From an uncultured Clostridia bacterium (GTDB lineage Bacteria; Bacillota; Clostridia; Oscillospirales; Ruminococcaceae): a DNA stretch of 20,014 nucleotides. The DNA is taken from the NCBI GenBank assembly GCA_947625455.1, contig CANQOJ010000016.1, positions 1 through 20,014 of the forward strand, read 5' to 3'. The notes below the pieces were generated by a model. It was not told where the DNA came from and did no database searches. It worked only from the letters and a program-made list of their open reading frames with translations. Position 1 is the first letter of the stretch; each line of letters opens with the position of its first letter. Below are positions 19,942-20,014 of this stretch, piece after piece. The position numbers were made by a program, and so were the translations under genes.

Positions 19942-19976
19942 GCATTGAAGCCCACCTTTACGGTGGGCTTCAATGC
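19942..19976 (+). terminator. hairpin terminator, originally behind tRNA-Thr
   Basis: A perfect 15-bp stem: GCATTGAAGCCCACC (19942-19956), loop TTTAC, GGTGGGCTTCAATGC (19962-19976), followed by TGCACATTTTTAC. It is one base from the tRNA CCA copy, so in the uninserted chromosome it would follow the tRNA directly. Confidence 0.8.
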
Positions 19977-19991
19977 TGCACATTTTTACTT

Positions 19992-20014
19992 TGAATTGCC
20001 CTAATGGCAATTCA
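19992..20014. repeat. perfect inverted repeat at window end
   Basis: TGAATTGCC (19992-20000) and GGCAATTCA (20006-20014) around CTAAT. The stem may continue beyond the window. It could be a terminator for a gene to the right; the direction cannot be told. Confidence 0.45.

Overview
The window holds a complete integrative mobile element of about 18.6 kb, with short stretches of host chromosome on both sides. The host is most likely a low-GC Gram-positive of the class Clostridia. This is inferred from strong AGGAG-type ribosome binding sites, textbook sigma-A promoters with 17-bp spacers, TTG and GTG starts, and the protein families present. The left flank carries a 3-deoxy-7-phosphoheptulonate synthase gene (106-1137, minus strand). 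It is divergent from a tRNA-Thr(GGT) gene (1282-1357, plus strand).

The element is inserted in the 3' part of this tRNA. A perfect 45-bp copy of the tRNA 3' end recurs at 19896-19940 and is followed by what looks like the original tRNA terminator. An intact tyrosine recombinase lies just inside the left end. An excisionase-like protein and a second, degenerate recombinase-like protein lie just inside the right end. Matching pairs of 9-bp repeats lie inside each end and are probable integrase arm sites. I see no relaxase, type IV secretion, capsid or terminase gene, so this is probably a non-autonomous integrative element or satellite that carries cargo. A TraX-like membrane protein is the only gene linked to conjugation.

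Nearly all cargo genes are on the minus strand, in operons behind strong promoters at 17875-17903, 10807-10835, 6323-6351 and 4265-4293. From right to left they are: a broken OB-fold/SSB-like gene and a membrane-anchored SNase-type nuclease; an RNA cassette, a Cas12f-like protein and a second RNA cassette; a NYN/PIN-like protein, methyltransferase fragments, an HD-domain protein, a membrane protein and a CbxX-type AAA ATPase; an AAA_14/DUF4143-type ATPase with a partial duplicate, a Fic N-terminal fragment, an intact Fic protein and a zinc-ribbon/J-domain protein; a series of small phage- or plasmid-type genes with an HTH regulator and TraX; DUF1064; and a lipoprotein.

The most striking content is at 14812-16782. 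The 454-residue protein resembles Cas12f1 over its whole length but lacks both catalytic aspartates of the RuvC site (His240 and Asn426 in their places; Glu343 kept). It lies between two copies of a roughly 150-nt structured RNA that resembles a Cas12f tracrRNA. Each copy runs straight into a repeat end, so tracr and repeat appear naturally fused, and is followed by a short degenerate repeat-spacer run. Paired base changes between the copies support conserved RNA stems. I read this as a naturally nuclease-dead, RNA-guided DNA-binding system carried by a mobile element. Its target and function are unknown.
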